A stretch of 64,000 bases of DNA from Cyclina sinensis (GCA_012932295.1 JAAONU010000003.1:33590361-33654360), one strand, 5' to 3'; numbered from the stretch's first letter, positions 49,981 to 63,555 are shown. The notes: generated by a model not told the origin, from the letters alone. A program made the numbers and translations.

Positions 49981-52900
49981 GCTTATGCCATTTTCAATTT
50001 ATTTACCCATAATGCATCCATGTTAACACCACGTGAATGCCAACTGGTTTAAAGCTAATGCTCACTAGGAAACTATCAGTTTTGTTTAATTTTTAACAGT
50101 ACTCCTTCCAACTTGAAGAGGTCAGAACTGCAAGAATTAGTCACTGAATAAGCAAAAACAAGAAACAGCTTTAAACAAGAATATCTTTGAAAAGCTGATC
50201 GGCGTAGATACAGTACAAAATGAATGCCCAAAGAATATAGTTTTCGGACATTGGTAAATATTTAACGCGTGTAGTAATCGAATGTCCTATGTCCGTGACA
50301 GTTTAGGCTATAAACCAAAAATGTTGAACTTAATGCTTAAGGTGTCAATTTCATTTTCAGTGTAATAAATTAAATTTTATTTATATTTATAATATATTTA
50401 TTCCATTAAATATAATTGTTCATGGTTAAAACATTTTTGTATGTAATTAACGGCTGTGTTAATGCTATCAGTATTGCATTAATTTCAGAGACAAATAAAC
50501 TATCATTTACGAATTCTGCTCTTAAATTTCATAACATAACACTTTAAACCAATTGAAAACATGCTTCTTCAGCTGAAGATAACAATTTCATTTGTTACAG
50601 ATGTGTGTCAAAAAATGATTTCAGTCCAGCTACGCCGTATAAAGTTGCTAGAATCAATCTATGCACTAGTCTTCTTTAGCTAAGAACATAAATTTTAGGC
50701 TTCCTATGTGTATTGATTCAAACCTGAAATTATTGTGGAAGTACCAAGATTCGCCCTACTCCCTATCGCATATTTTGCTTTTACATGTACTAAGCAGGTT
50801 ATGAGCTTAGAATAAAACTATCCAAGTCATTCACTAACGGTACTACGATGAATAGTTTACCAGTCTAAATTCAAGATAGCGTACTAGTTTAAGTTAACAA
50901 TGAATATTTGCTGCAAGTAAAACAAATATTACAAATAAAGCTGTAATATCTCCATAGAGGCATTGTGTCGTGAATTAATGTTTTAAAGGGTAAATAAAAA
51001 GAATCCTCTAATAGCATTTTGTCATTAAAATTTAACTGTAAGTTACTAATTGGTTTTATTGATGCTATTAAGGACTTAGTCAATTAAAATTCAAATATGG
51101 AACTTTACACGATAGCTCACGCTCGATATTTGCATTAAGGCACTGTTCGGTTACCTGTAAAATCAGTTCGGAATTAACAATGATAATAAAAAGGTTTTTT
51201 TAATTAACGTTTTGCACGTTTACAAAGAAACAGAATGAATAGACTCCTATCTCCTGTAAACCACCCTCAATAAGGTGGTACGTATTTTCAGAAGTACTCC
51301 GATTTTTTGCGCGGAATGCAAACTTCCTCAGTAAGTCAGAGATTATGAAATGTTTATGAAATATGAATAGTGAATCTCAGAAAAAAGTGGGGTGAGTGTT
51401 CAGCTAGCATTGTCTGGATTTCTTCTTAAAATATTAAAATGGCATATGTATTTGCAACTCTGCGTAATTTCTGATGTATCTATTTCAGATGTTTAAGTTT
51501 TATTTATATAAACATATTTCCTCACATTTTTTCGAGTATCGAGTATCATTATTACTATTATCATTATTATTACTATCATCATTCGACTTCAAAATTAATT
51601 GAAAAGAACCATATTCTTTTAACGTGTTACTGGCTACTTATTTTTGCTCCAACAGTTGAAGGTAGAAAAAAAGCTCTTTTAAGAACGAAAACAAAAATAT
51701 ATTATAAAACCAGAACTTGCTATGTATATATTTATCTACAAAAACTCATTAAATTACAAACTGAACTGAACTACAATCATGGTGTAGTGCAGGACACATA
51801 ATTCAAAAATAAACAAATGTGTGTTACGTATGCATGGGTAAAAACTTGGAACATATATGAAATGCTTAAATCACCGAAATATATGTTTTATTAACACTCA
51901 GTTTATACAAGAAGAGAATGTTTAAGACAAAATAATTACCTGGCTATGGCTTATTTTGTACTGCGTAATTTCAGCCAGTTTAGCGCTAGTAGGACAGTTC
52001 TTTGTACATGAAAATTGTCTCACACAAAGTCTTTTTCAAACCGCTTGAAAACTTAACCATTATTGTTGCTTCCGAAAAAATTCATTAGAAAGGTGAATAT
52101 CATTTTTTTGCAGGAAAATGTATTTATATTATTCAGCAATTGTCTATTTCAATGAATTTTATATAAGTTTTCTTGAGTTTAAGATTATTTTTCTTGATAT
52201 AAACAGATGTTTTTCTTTGCTTTACGATGTACACAGTGTTACCGTATGCGCATATTTGTTCAATCAGTATCAAGCATAATGTAATTGATAAGTCATGGTA
52301 ATCAATTTATTTAAAATGCCCTTAACATTTTTATGCACACAGCGCTCTTTCAAACAATCTCTAGTTATGTAACTTTGTAAATGAATTATTATCGTCTCTA
52401 TTGGAGGAATTTCCCCAATCCGTTTGCCCATCCACCTGCCAAACCATCAAACCATGTTTCAGTACATATAATTATTGCATTTTGCAACTTTATTATGGAA
52501 TGTTTTGTAACAAAACAAGCCGTCTATTTATTTATCTATTAATTTCAAAATCAGAATAAACCTAGTCTATCAGCACTTTTTCTTTAAACTTTTAACATTG
52601 ACTGACATTAATCAAGTTTTAAAGCACTCTCGATGAAAACAGGCAAAACATGCTGACAGGCGTATGAGAAAATCTAAAACGGATTAAAATGGCAAATGAA
52701 ATATAGCACACATGCATATAAATCAGGAAGGGGAGTCATTATCTCCGTAACAGCTTTTTTTTACCATAAATTCCAGTGTTATATATCTCATGGCAGAAAC
52801 ATCAATGATAGGGCCGCCATAAAAAGGCAACTCTCATCTCTTAATCTACTTAAATGCTTTTCGAAAAAAAAATCTGACAGTTTTTCCTAAATCATCAAAT

Positions 52901-53962
52901 GAATTTATGAAAACAGAAGCACATACTGACACATTAAGACAGACTGGACCGGCAGGAAGACACTTTTATATTAGCCAGCCGTAGGAATACTTTTATATTT
53001 GAGTGTCACGCGCTCAGTTATTTTTCAGAAAATCCCTTTGGAGTCAGTCAGCAGTTTTGTATCCTACTGATCTTTTTTGTATTTAAGGCAGTAGTGGATG
53101 TTGAGTGACCTGGTCATGTAAACAAAGATTAATGTTGATATATTTAAGTATTGACTGATTAAAATGAATGTTGAAATACAACGTTATAATTCTATATATG
53201 GCTGCGGATAGCTCTGTGAAGGCCAGTGTTTGATATCATAGCAAAAACAGGCGATTTAGTGTTTCTTTTTACTGTGTAGTTTACGATCCATAGATCTGCA
53301 GTAGCATTTCTGAAACGAGCTTTGCCTCGGACAGAGCTAAAATTTTGTGCTAACTGTTACGTCGAAATGAACTTGATAGAAAATTGTGAGATGAATATCA
53401 AGACTTAGATTAGTAGCAATGTTATATTTTAACTTTTTATCAGGTAGGGATTGCTAGAGAACTTTGCGACATTGGTCGTACCGAAAAGCTGGAAAGCTGT
53501 TGTCTGCTTTCTTTTCTAACGAAATCAAAGAGTTGTTCATCACACGTCAAAAACAAAGATAACAGGAGCAGGTCAGGAACAGTTACTGAATTAGATAAAG
53601 GGTCCCTAAACTACTAACGATATAGAGAAAAGAAATCAAATGAATACTATTCAGTAGGTGTGTTTTCAAATTCAGTACGGTTCTGCAGGCACTCTTTTTT
53701 AAAGAATGGTATAGTACTAAAGGACGACTTATTAGATGATAGACAAATGTAAGCGTACCAAATTTCGTTAGATTAAACTGAAAGGAAAGATGTTAACTAG
53801 AATTATTTTAAGTTAGCAGAAGTGAAGTACCATACTGAAATATATCATTGCATTTGTAGGATGCAACTTCAATTATTTTCTTCATTTTGAATATTATGTT
53901 TTGTATATTTCAGTTCTCTCAAACTGTTATGCAGTCTCTTTTTCTAACTGACCTCACAAAAA
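49981..53962. other. Long non-coding stretch
   Basis: About 4 kb with no recognised gene or element. An interrupted (ATT)n tract lies at about 51545-51585. Confidence 0.45.
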
Positions 53963-53986
53963 GGACAGACAGACAGACAGACAGAG
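53963..53986 (+). repeat. (GACA)n microsatellite
   Basis: GGACAGACAGACAGACAGAC. No core repeats or palindromes were recognised beside it, unlike the tetranucleotide tracts in the tandem-core elements. Confidence 0.85.
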
Positions 53987-55689
53987 ATGGAGAGAGCAGA
54001 TGTCAAGCCATAAGTTTACGACTGAGGCATATCGAGTATTCATTGACATAAGCTTCAAGAAAGATTACAAACATTACTAATAGCATAAGAGTGGTGGCAG
54101 TGGTGGTAGCAGAATCGCAATTTCTCTTTTCTTCGACATCATCAAACAAGTGTACATTCATTAAAGAGCACTACAACCTTTACCTAAACATTCTTTTTTT
54201 AAATATTCCATCTGCAGAGAACCTATCAGTTTTCATTCTTGGTGTATGAGTTATTTTGACATGTATTCTTGAAAATAGTAGCTATGTGTCATGGAAACAT
54301 TTTGTCTCAAGGTGACAGCGTTCGCATGCACATAACATTATCCTTGTTAATGAGCATGTGGTTCGTACAACTATGACGCTAACGACAACTGTAGTACATC
54401 AGTTGTCTTGATTTTGTTGGTTCAAAACAAACACGTGGTTTTCAGCTTAATGGTGGTATTACAGCAATGAAAGATGATACCATAATGTTGAAAAAATAAA
54501 TTCCAGGGAATTCCATGTGTTCTATGGGCACGCATGCAAATAATGTTAGATAACTCAAATTTTATTTTTTATTTTCAAATTTCAGGCAAACAAAGTATTC
54601 TTTTTGAAAATTTGATAAATTATACTAAATGAGATATTTCTAGATTAAAAATCTATCAAGTATATTTCTGGACAGGCTGAGATAAAAATTATTGTATCTG
54701 CAAATAAATACAAAAAAAGACTAATTTTCATGCCAAATTCTCAAAAATATGCACTGAAACTTTTTGACTGCTTGAATTCTGTCACGTACAAAATATCTCT
54801 ACATTACAGGAACATAGCATTTATTCGTCTAATTCCCTCGTAGCAATGATTAAAAGAGACGATTTGAGCTTGACTAATTTCCAGACTCTGGTCCGGTTGT
54901 ACCAGCAAACGAACGAGGGCAAAAAAATCTAGGCGTAATTTCCATATCCTCTATGCTTCCAAAACATCAACAAAGCATTATTCACGGTCTTTATTGGCAG
55001 CCTTTTTAGAAGGGTCTCAACTACACATACCGCTGAAAGAGAAGTGGAATAATATGAATATCCCTAATGTACTATTTGTTCTATAGCACAAGTGACTTCT
55101 AGGTCTTCATATAGACCAGGCCAGTTCTACTTTCTAAGCCAACACTGTACAGTATAGACGTATTCATTAATCAGGATAACATTAATTTAACTTCTGATAA
55201 CTACATATTTATATATTTAGAACTATATCTATGTTTGTGTTTTTGACGTAGTTGTAGATTCCCCATAATGCAATGATTTCACTGGCTAGTATTTATCTTC
55301 AAAAGCTGTTCTGGTATAATGACTGGTTTGCCATTGAACATAAAAGCTTCGTATGTACGATTGTTTATCAATTTGAACAAGAACCACATTCGTATCAAAC
55401 AATTCGGTTTGAATGCCACAGCATTAAATCTTACAAGTGTCATAGATAGGTACAAATTACTATAAAAGGGAAGATTAATAAGGACGAAGGTAGTCTGTCA
55501 CCACTATCGCTGCATGTCTAATTTTAGTTATTTACTTTAAATGTTATACAATATAGTTATACCGTCGTGTTACGGTATAGCACTATGATAGGAAAAAAAT
55601 CAATTTATAATGTGATTATCTCACTTATTTTTTGTCAGTTAGTTAGTTTTTAAGCATTATTTATGAATATTACGAGAAATTTATAATAC
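53987..55689. other. Non-coding sequence, nothing recognised
   Basis: No gene or element supported. Confidence 0.4.
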
Positions 55690-56480
55690 AAGAAAACTTT
55701 CCTTTTTATGTCATCTGGAGGCCAGCCCCTTTAAATTATGCATCAGAAGTTTGGGGGTTTAATAAAGGCATTCACGTTGAACGTACACTTGGTTTTTGTA
55801 AACATTTACTGGGTGTAAAATCACCTACACAAATAGCTTTATTTTTGAAGAAACTGGAAGTCTTACTTACCAACGTTATTTTAATATAATAAAGTATTGG
55901 CTAAAACTATGTAATATTATAAAGAGAAATATATTAAAAAGGTTTACGAACACATGAAAACGTACGTAGACCCAAATCCGTTTAAAGTGAATTGGGTCTC
56001 TCAGGTCAAAGGTTTATTATCAAGGCAATTATGATCTTGCACAAGGCATTGGAGACGTAAAAATCTTCTTGTCGTGAATGAATGAATTTAGGCAGCGTTT
56101 AGGAGATGCCTTTATACAAGATATAAATAGTAGTTTTCAAGTAACAAGCAGGGCTTTGTTTTACAGACCCATTTTCGATTACAGTTTCAGTGAATACTTA
56201 AACATTATAAATATCAGAAAGTACAGAATATCTTTGTCAAGGTTACGACTATCTTAAGCTTCACGTAGGCTAGAGGATTAATCTGGGAGGTAGCATAGAC
56301 CAAATAGTATACCTTTTAATGAAAGGAATGCTTAAGTTGCCAGATATTAGATGACAATTATCATTTCATTTTGTTTTAGTATGTAGACTATTTGCAGAGT
56401 TATGGAAACAATACATTAAAAGCTTTTATTGGTGTCACCCAAATTTTGTAAAATTTTTACAAATGGAATCCCGTCCAAAA
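55690..56480 (+). pseudogene. Non-LTR retrotransposon 3' end, decayed
   Basis: Broken plus-strand frames give ASEVWGFNKG, HVERTLGFCKHLLGVK (about 55740-55820), then across frameshifts WVSQVKGLLSR (about 55997) and INIRKYRISLSRLR (about 56205-56247), then KECLSCQ and DDNYHFILF near 56330-56375. This is the same tail architecture as at 23850 and 48900, so the three are likely one LINE family. No polymerase core is present and many stops interrupt it. Confidence 0.78.
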
Positions 56481-59404
56481 AGGATGGGTGACAGTTATTA
56501 AATCCGCAACTTCAACATCATAACACATTACAACTGTGCCCCATATCCACTTTGAAAAGATCTTTCACGAAGACCTTGACGCATGATTTTTGATCTGTAA
56601 GATTCTGTAAGAATGTATGAAGTTTGTAATGAAAACCAATAAAATCGGGCCAAATTCTGTTGTGTCAGCCAAAAAAGTTCATGAATAAAACGATAATTGA
56701 TATGAATTCAATGCAAATACTCAGCACATCAATATTTGATGAAGTGTTTAAACAAATTCTTGTTTTAATTTGTTTTCACTTTCTTGAAACATTTATCCCA
56801 AAAAATTGTCAGGCATTATGGCTGAAATTATCCATTCCTGACGAAAAAACGAAAACATTCATAACAATAAATCTATAGAACAAAGCTTTTGTTGTAATGT
56901 TTGTAAGCTTAAATACTGATTGTCTAAATAACTTTTTGTCTACCTAATTTACATCTTTTACAAAACCTCTACTGATTCAATGATTTCTGCAAAAACTGCA
57001 TTGGTACATTGATAATAAAACCAAAAAAAACAAAACAAAAAACAAAAAACACAGAAATATCGGAACGAGGGAAAATTTTTGGAAAGTTGAGAATTCACTT
57101 AAATAGGACTGATTCTAATTTCTATTCTTCTGCACGGGAAAAAAGCAAATTTCTGCCAAATAGATACGATCCTGGACCCCTGTTCCTATGAACGGACACA
57201 AATGTTTCATAAAAAGATGTGTGCTCGTCATACAAAATTGACCAAGTGTTTCGAAAAAAAAGTGTGTATGTTAAACAAAAATGCCAGCCGCCAAGTGTTT
57301 CAGAAAAAGAAATGCAAGTGTTTCCACCTTAAAAAAATGTGATGTTAAATGTAGTCAAAACACTACTTTAATATGCAAATGGTGAGAACTGAGCCATTGA
57401 TGAAGATTTTTATAAAGATTTTAAATAACAGACTGGCTACTTATTGAAATGTCACAAAATCTCGCAGAAGATAGATAAGAGCTCGCAAAGTCTTTACCTT
57501 AAATATGTCCAAAACAACCAGACTGGTGAAAGTAAATTAAATCATGAAAAAGAGTTGGAATTTTTCTACAAAATGGTATCTTCCTTATCAAAATCCGACC
57601 AGAGATGCTGTTTTATGTACAAAACGAAAGTCCCTGTGTAGTTTAAGGAATATAAAATATTTGTCAGAATATCTGCTTCCTGACTATCCTCAAATAACAA
57701 TTTCTACAAAAATCTAAAATTTGCATAGTAGATTTCTTTTCCTTTATGCAGGTATGGTTATTAAATAATATGCTACAGATTTCCACCTGCTGTATGAAAG
57801 CAACAGTGTATGTCACTGCCCATTAAGGAATTTCCATTCTGTGGTGTTTTAGCCCTTTCAGCAAGACTAACTTGATTTCTAGGTGAACTGTAGCACTAAA
57901 AACGTATTCACATTTGCTGAGAAAATGACTTCCCCCCTAACTTGACATTTCATTTGGATTTTTAATGTTTTAGATGTTTCCGGAAACTATCATCGTTTTT
58001 GCCTATTTGCAGCGAGCATACTCTAAAACTCAATTATGTGAACTTGCTGAAATGTCAGTTAATATTATTACAAAATGTGTAAGATTTATTTTCATTTTGA
58101 TTTAGTAAAACATTGAGATCTTATTTTGATGTAGATATTCACCTGTATGTCTGCATAATTCAGTTTATTGTATCTCGTGTAAAATGATTCTCTACTGAAA
58201 TGTGCTTGCCTAAAAGCAACAATTCGATTTATATTTCAAGAGGATTTTAGAAAATGTTCAATTTATTTCAGGAAAGTAGTATTAAATATTTGATATGAGA
58301 AAAACATTTCATTTGATGTGTAAACAAATATGCACAGGCCTTGCCAGTTCAAGGTTTGATTCCGGTTTATGTCAGTATGTCACTGTGGTTGTTTGAGTCA
58401 ATGAAATATTTCTGAGAAGGGTTACTATTAACAACCTGTTTAAATAGCAAACATACCAGATACAGTGCATCTCAATAGCTGGATGGTGAGGCAACTTTAA
58501 AAAGATCCAAAGTTGGGTAAAACTAGGAGTTAATGTGTTCAAAATACACATGTGCCCCCACCACCCTTTAACTTTGCCTATATCTAAGACTTTTTGTTTT
58601 CTGTATTTACTTCAGTGCTTTCATGCAAAATAATTACATAGAATTAATCTAGATGTAATGCAATGTGCATGGAAAGCCCAAAATCAAATAGAGATTGTGA
58701 AAATCAATATAGATTATACGTTGTCAGACCAATCCACTGAACAGTTTGCATTAGTATCTCTTGATCATTTTGTTTTTAAATTGGTACCTATAGAGAACAA
58801 GACTGATAGTTTTGATGTGATTAATCAAGTAAGGCATTTGCTTATAGCATGCTATGAATAACACAACATTCTGAGAAGATAGTTGGTTTAAAGTTACGAG
58901 AGTCATTATCAGCATGGAATTTTTGTATAAGGCTTTCATACTCACAAGTTAAGAGAGGAATTGGCAAATGAAATAATAATGTGAACATCCACCTACCTTC
59001 TGTAGCATTTAGTTGCTTAGAATCAATTGTGTTTGTGATCAATGCTCAAAAATATGCAACAGTCGTTCGTTCGAAGCAATCGTCGTTTTTGTCCAAAGAC
59101 AACACTAAATTGTATATATTCTTTAAAAAAGACACAAGAAAACGTCCTAGTTCTGGCGAGGCCACTATTGCTTTCTTGTGTTCAGTTTATAGTTTAAGCA
59201 CTGACATATGGGACTTCTAAGATCTTAGGTGATCTTTTATTGTAAAGCAGTTGATCAAACAGGCTGCTCCTGGATTATAAGTATAGGGTCATAGGACCTC
59301 TCCCCTCCAACCTCTTTAGACGAGACTAGCTCTATTTATTTGAGTTTATTTACCGATCGTACCGGTTGCCCATAACACCGGCGACTCTGCAGAGGTTAGT
59401 TTTA
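56481..59404. other. Long non-coding stretch
   Basis: About 2.9 kb without a recognised gene. The beginning may include the untranslated tail of the preceding LINE. Sequence at about 59185-59330 resembles, in diverged form, part of the SINE at 60500-60716 (TTTAGCACTGA..ATGGGAC). Confidence 0.45.
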
Positions 59405-60500
59405 AGCTCACCTGTCACGTAGTGACGGAGTGAGCTTTTGTGATCACCTTTTGTCCGTCGTCCGTCCACAATTAGTTTAACACTCTAGTGGTCACATGTT
59501 TGCCTCAGTTGTCATGAAACTTGGTCAGGATGTCTGTCTCATTGATATCTCGGACGAGCTCGAACAGGGGTTATCAGGGTTGGAAAACTAGAGAGCCCAA
59601 ATATAGAAAAACCTTGTTAACACTCTAGAGGCTACTTTTTCAGTCAAAATATCCTGGAAATTTGCCAGAAAGGTTCTATCGATGATTTCTAGCTCAAGTT
59701 CGAATATGGGTCATATGGGTTCAAAAACTAGGCCACGGAGCCCCAAAATAAAAAAAAATCTTGTTAACACTCTAGAGGTTACATTTTCAGCCCAAATAAT
59801 CCGGAAATTTGTCAGAAAGCGTAATTCTATGGTTTCTAGCTCAAGTTCGAATATGGGTCATCTGGAGTCAAAAACTAGGTCACAGAGCCCAAATATCGAA
59901 AAACTTTGTAAACACTCTAGAGGCTACATTTTCAGTCCAAATGTCCTGGAAATTTGTCAGAAAGGTTTTTTTGACGATTTGTAGCTAAACTTTGGATGTG
60001 GGTTATCTTGGGTCAAAAACTTGGTCACAGAGCCCAAATATCTAAAAACTTTGTAAACACTCTAGAGGCTACATTTTCAGTCCAAATGTCCTGGAAATTT
60101 GTCAGAAAGGTTTTTTTGATGATTTGTAGCTCAAGTTTGTATATGGGTTATCTGGGGTCAAAAACTAGGTCACAGAGCCCAAATATCGAAAAACACTCTA
60201 GAGGCTACTTTTTCAGTCCAAATATCCTGGAAATTTGTCAGAGATACTGTTTCGATCATTTCTAGCTCAATTTTGAATATGGCACATCGAGATTAAAAAA
60301 CTAGGTCATAGAGCCCAAATATGGATACAAAACCTTGTTAACACTCTAGAGGTAACATTTTCAGTACAAATAACCTTGAAATTTGTCAGAGAGATTGTTT
60401 CAATAATTTCTATGTCAAATCTGGGGTCAATTAACCAGGTCTGTTAAAAGCAGTCATACTAAGGTGAGCGATACAGGGCCATCATGGCCCTCTTGTTTCA
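59405..60500 (+). mobile_element. Tandem-core non-autonomous element, ~145-bp units
   Basis: Begins with AGCTCACCTGTCACGTAGTG (near 59406) and a GTCCGTCGTCCGTCC tract. Six units of about 145 bp carry AACACTCTAGAGGCTAC (at about 59622, 59768, 59913, 60058, 60193 and 60342; the fourth-to-fifth interval is short). It ends with AAGGTGAGCGATACAGGG and the hairpin GGGCCATCATGGCCC. GCTCACCT at the left and AGGTGAGC at the right form short inverted ends. Open frames over it simply follow the period. Confidence 0.85.
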
Positions 60501-60716
60501 TGTTGTGGGGGACAGTGCAAGATACAGAAAGCATCCCATTCCAGATACACCTCTGGTTCTTTTCCATGCTCAGTGTTTAGCACTGATACATGGGACCTCA
60601 GATTAATGTCTCATCTGAAAGACGATTAGTAATGTTAGTGGAGGAGCGGAGGATCAAACTCGAGACCCCTGGATTACCAGTCCAGTGCATTATCACTGGA
60701 CCACTGATCCGCTCCT
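60501..60716 (-). mobile_element. tRNA-headed SINE
   Basis: On the minus strand the 73 nt from 60715 to 60643 start with GGAGCGG and end with CCGCTCC (a perfect 7-bp acceptor-like stem) and contain a perfect 5-bp anticodon-like stem CTGGA..TCCAG with loop CTGGTAA. The D-arm is too long and the T-arm too short by about 3 nt, so it is a tRNA-like SINE head, not a working tRNA. The body follows to about 60501, with a diverged relative near 59185. Confidence 0.65.
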
Positions 60717-60777
60717 GAAAAGATTTCTACAAAAGTTTTCTTGATGCATTGTTCTTCATGGCTAGCTTGATATCATT

Positions 60778-61935
60778 TTTATACGCCTGTTTGAAAAACG
60801 GGACGTATAAGGGGAACACTCATGGTGGGCGGCATCCAGTTTTGTCCGGACCATATCTTCAATGTGCATGGATGGATTTTAATGATACTTGGTACCAATG
60901 TTCAACATCATGGGGGATAGTGTCGCACGCATGAACCAGGTCTCTAAGTCAAAGGCCAAGGTCACACTTAGCAGTCAATATTTAATATAACTTGGCATAA
61001 ATGTTCCCCATTGTGAGGCGGAGTGTCACGTGCAAAGTTTAGGTCCTGTGGCCAAGGTCACATACAGAGGTCAAAAGTCAGATAAAAATATGAAAATGGA
61101 CCATTAGGACATCATGAATTGAGGGATTTTCTCACAAATGTTCGCCATCATGAGACTGAGCATTACATGCATAATTCTGGTCCATATTTACAAGGTCACT
61201 AGATATGATGAAATGTTCAGATTTTGTCCGGAGCATATCTTCTACATGCATGGAGGTATTTCAGTATTACTAAATACAAAAGTTCACATCATGAAATGTA
61301 GTGTTGCATGCACGAACCAGCTCTCTAGGTCAAAGGTCAAGGTCACACCTAGAGGTCAGTGGAAAACGCTTGTCCGGAGCAAAACTTCTACAGTATTGAG
61401 AGATTTTAATGTAACTTGGCACAAATGTTGACCATTGTAAGGCGGAGTGTTGCACACAAAATTCAGGTCCCTGTGGCCAAGATAAGGGTCACACAGAGGT
61501 CAAAGTTCAGATAAAAATAAATGAAAATGTGAGTATGGACTAATTAGTCATCATTAATTGAGGTATTCTATAAAAAATGTTCAACATCATGAGAATGAGG
61601 GTTACACACATAATCCTGGTCAATATATGTGTAATGTCACTAGAGATAATGAAATGTCCAGATTTTGTCAAGGAACACATCTTCTATATTCATTGAGGGA
61701 TTTTAGTATTACTTGATACAAAAGTTCAACATCATGAAACAGTGTTGCACGCATGAACCCGGTCTATAGGTCAAAGGTCATGGTCACACTTGAGGTCAGA
61801 GAAAAACGCTTGTCCAGAGCAGAACTTGTACATGTATTGAGAGATCTGAATATAACTTGGCACAAATGTTCATCATTCTGAGGCAAAGGTCAAGGTAACA
61901 CCTAGAGGTTATAGGAAAAACCTGTCCACAGCATA
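60778..61935 (+). mobile_element. Tandem-core element with long units
   Basis: Begins with a hairpin, TATACGCCTG..CGGGACGTATA (60779-60810). The rest alternates related motifs TTTTGTCCGGACCATATCTT, TTAATGATACTTGGTACCAA, ATCATGAGAATGAG and AGGTCAAGGTCACA in about five diverged units of some 200 bp. No clean right end is visible; about 61935 is an estimate. The open frame at 61138-61431 is inside this repeat and is not a gene. Confidence 0.6.
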
Positions 61936-62110
61936 TCTGTACCATGTGCAAAATTCAGGACCCTGTATAATTTCATGTACTTCAGACCTGGTATAAATTC
62001 ATGCTTACAATTTTGTCCACATGTCGTTTTTCATTGCAATTATTCTCTTTTTTGGACTCTTTTTTTTACTAATTTATCTTCAAGTTCATTTCAAATGTTT
62101 GTTTTAGGCT

Positions 62111-62390
62111 GGCCCAGCTAGCTCAATCGGTAGAGCATCGGATCGTCAATCTTGACAATCCCGGTTCAGTCCCCAGGGCCGGCAAAATTTCTCCATGATA
62201 ATTGATCTATTGTTCATTTGTCCCTCAACTCTGAAGCAAGTGAGGAAGTAGTCAGTCACTTGTGGAGAAATTGGTTAGTGAACTGGTTGGATACCCAGGA
62301 ACACTGGTTAGGTGGACTGACCGCTGGGATATGACCATAGCTGTTAAACTGGCATTAAACCCCAATAAAACCAAACCAAACCAATCAAAT
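62111..62390 (+). mobile_element. tRNA-headed SINE (V-SINE/RUDI-like)
   Basis: A plus-strand tRNA-like head begins at 62111 with an A box in AGCTCAATCGGTAGAGCATC and a B box in CCGGTTCAGTCCCCAG. It is followed by a body containing GAACACTGGTTAGGTGGACT and a tail AACTGGCATTAAACCCC, ending in an A/C-rich (AAACC)n stretch near 62365-62385. The layout matches molluscan tRNA SINEs; assignment to RUDI is from memory. Confidence 0.8.
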
Positions 62391-62690
62391 GTTTGTTTCA
62401 CTATCCAGCACTAGAAATAGTCAAACTTGCTTCAATACTTACACCTCTCTTTTATCCATTATGCCCAAATCTTCTGTAAAGCTTTTGTCACGGGCGTATT
62501 TTGTTACAATGGCACCCTTGTTATCAGGTAAAATTAGCTATTTTTTTCAATCAGGACTAACCAATAAAAGTACAGTACATGTTGCTGGTTCAATCAAGTA
62601 TAAAACAGTAAGGCTGATAACAATAAAATGCCAATATATAGCACATTTCCAAAATCAGTAAATAAGCTTTAACAAATATTCTGTCATAAC

Positions 62691-63555
62691 ATTCTTATTA
62701 GGGATGGGAACGAATGTTCGAATATTCGAAAATCCACCGAATATTCGAATCTGAAAATCAAATTCGAATATTCTTAAATGATTTTTTTTCAAATAAAGCA
62801 TCGTTGATTTTTATAAATGTAAGCATTCTGATTATGCAAAATCTCAATCTGTTTGGTATTGTGTTTCTTTATCTCGTGCCAAATATGATCCAATTAACAA
62901 TAAAATTGCAATGCATATTTGGCAGAGGCAATCGTTACGGATTAACAATTTGCCACAGGCGTAATTGTGATACCTTTTAATCTTTTGTTCATTTTAATTG
63001 GCGCCCGTTTATTTCACAAATTTTAGAAGTTGTTTGTCTCACAATATTCAAGGATTATCGTCATGTTTTACGAAAACGAACAACTAGTCACGCTTATAAC
63101 TCTATTGATATTACTTTTTAGTTGCCAAATCAATAGAATAGCTCAAATATTTTCCTCTTATAAGTATATTTAAATAAAAACATCCTCGCTTTATGTTTGA
63201 TCATCGCTTAACAATATTGAAATAAGCTGTATGGAAAAAACAACAAAAAACATGCACCTCTCTTGTGTTTGGACTTATTTCACACGGTTTTAATGAACGG
63301 AATATATTATGTACTGCCAATCACTTAAAAGTATTTAAAACTTCCATAAAACAAGCCATTTCTACGCCATTTCTAGATAATACATAGCTGTTTCCCCGAC
63401 AACGTGCAGGTGATAAAACAGTACCAATGTTCGGATACCAAAATTCGGGTAACTGACTGAACTGAAAAAAAAACGAATATTCGAATATATTCGAATATGG
63501 CAAAGCGAGTATTCGAATATTGATATTAGTATTCGTTCCCATCACTAATTCTTAT
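62691..63555. mobile_element. hAT-type MITE with 8-bp target duplication
   Basis: The element spans 62699-63547 (849 bp). The target-site duplication ATTCTTAT is identical on both sides (62691-62698 and 63548-63555). Inverted ends read TAGGGATGGGAACGAAT on the left and, in reverse complement, TAGTGATGGGAACGAAT on the right. Subterminal TTCGAATATTCG motifs cluster at both ends, as binding-site repeats do in hAT elements. Internal open frames (62714-62980 plus, 63321-63545 minus) show no transposase motif, so the copy is non-autonomous. Confidence 0.88.

Noticed and set aside
59682..60265. Two consecutive open frames with repeated motifs
   Set aside because: They lie inside the ~145-bp core repeats of a non-autonomous element.
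60643..60715. Functional tRNA gene
   Set aside because: D- and T-arm lengths are wrong and it is joined to a SINE body.
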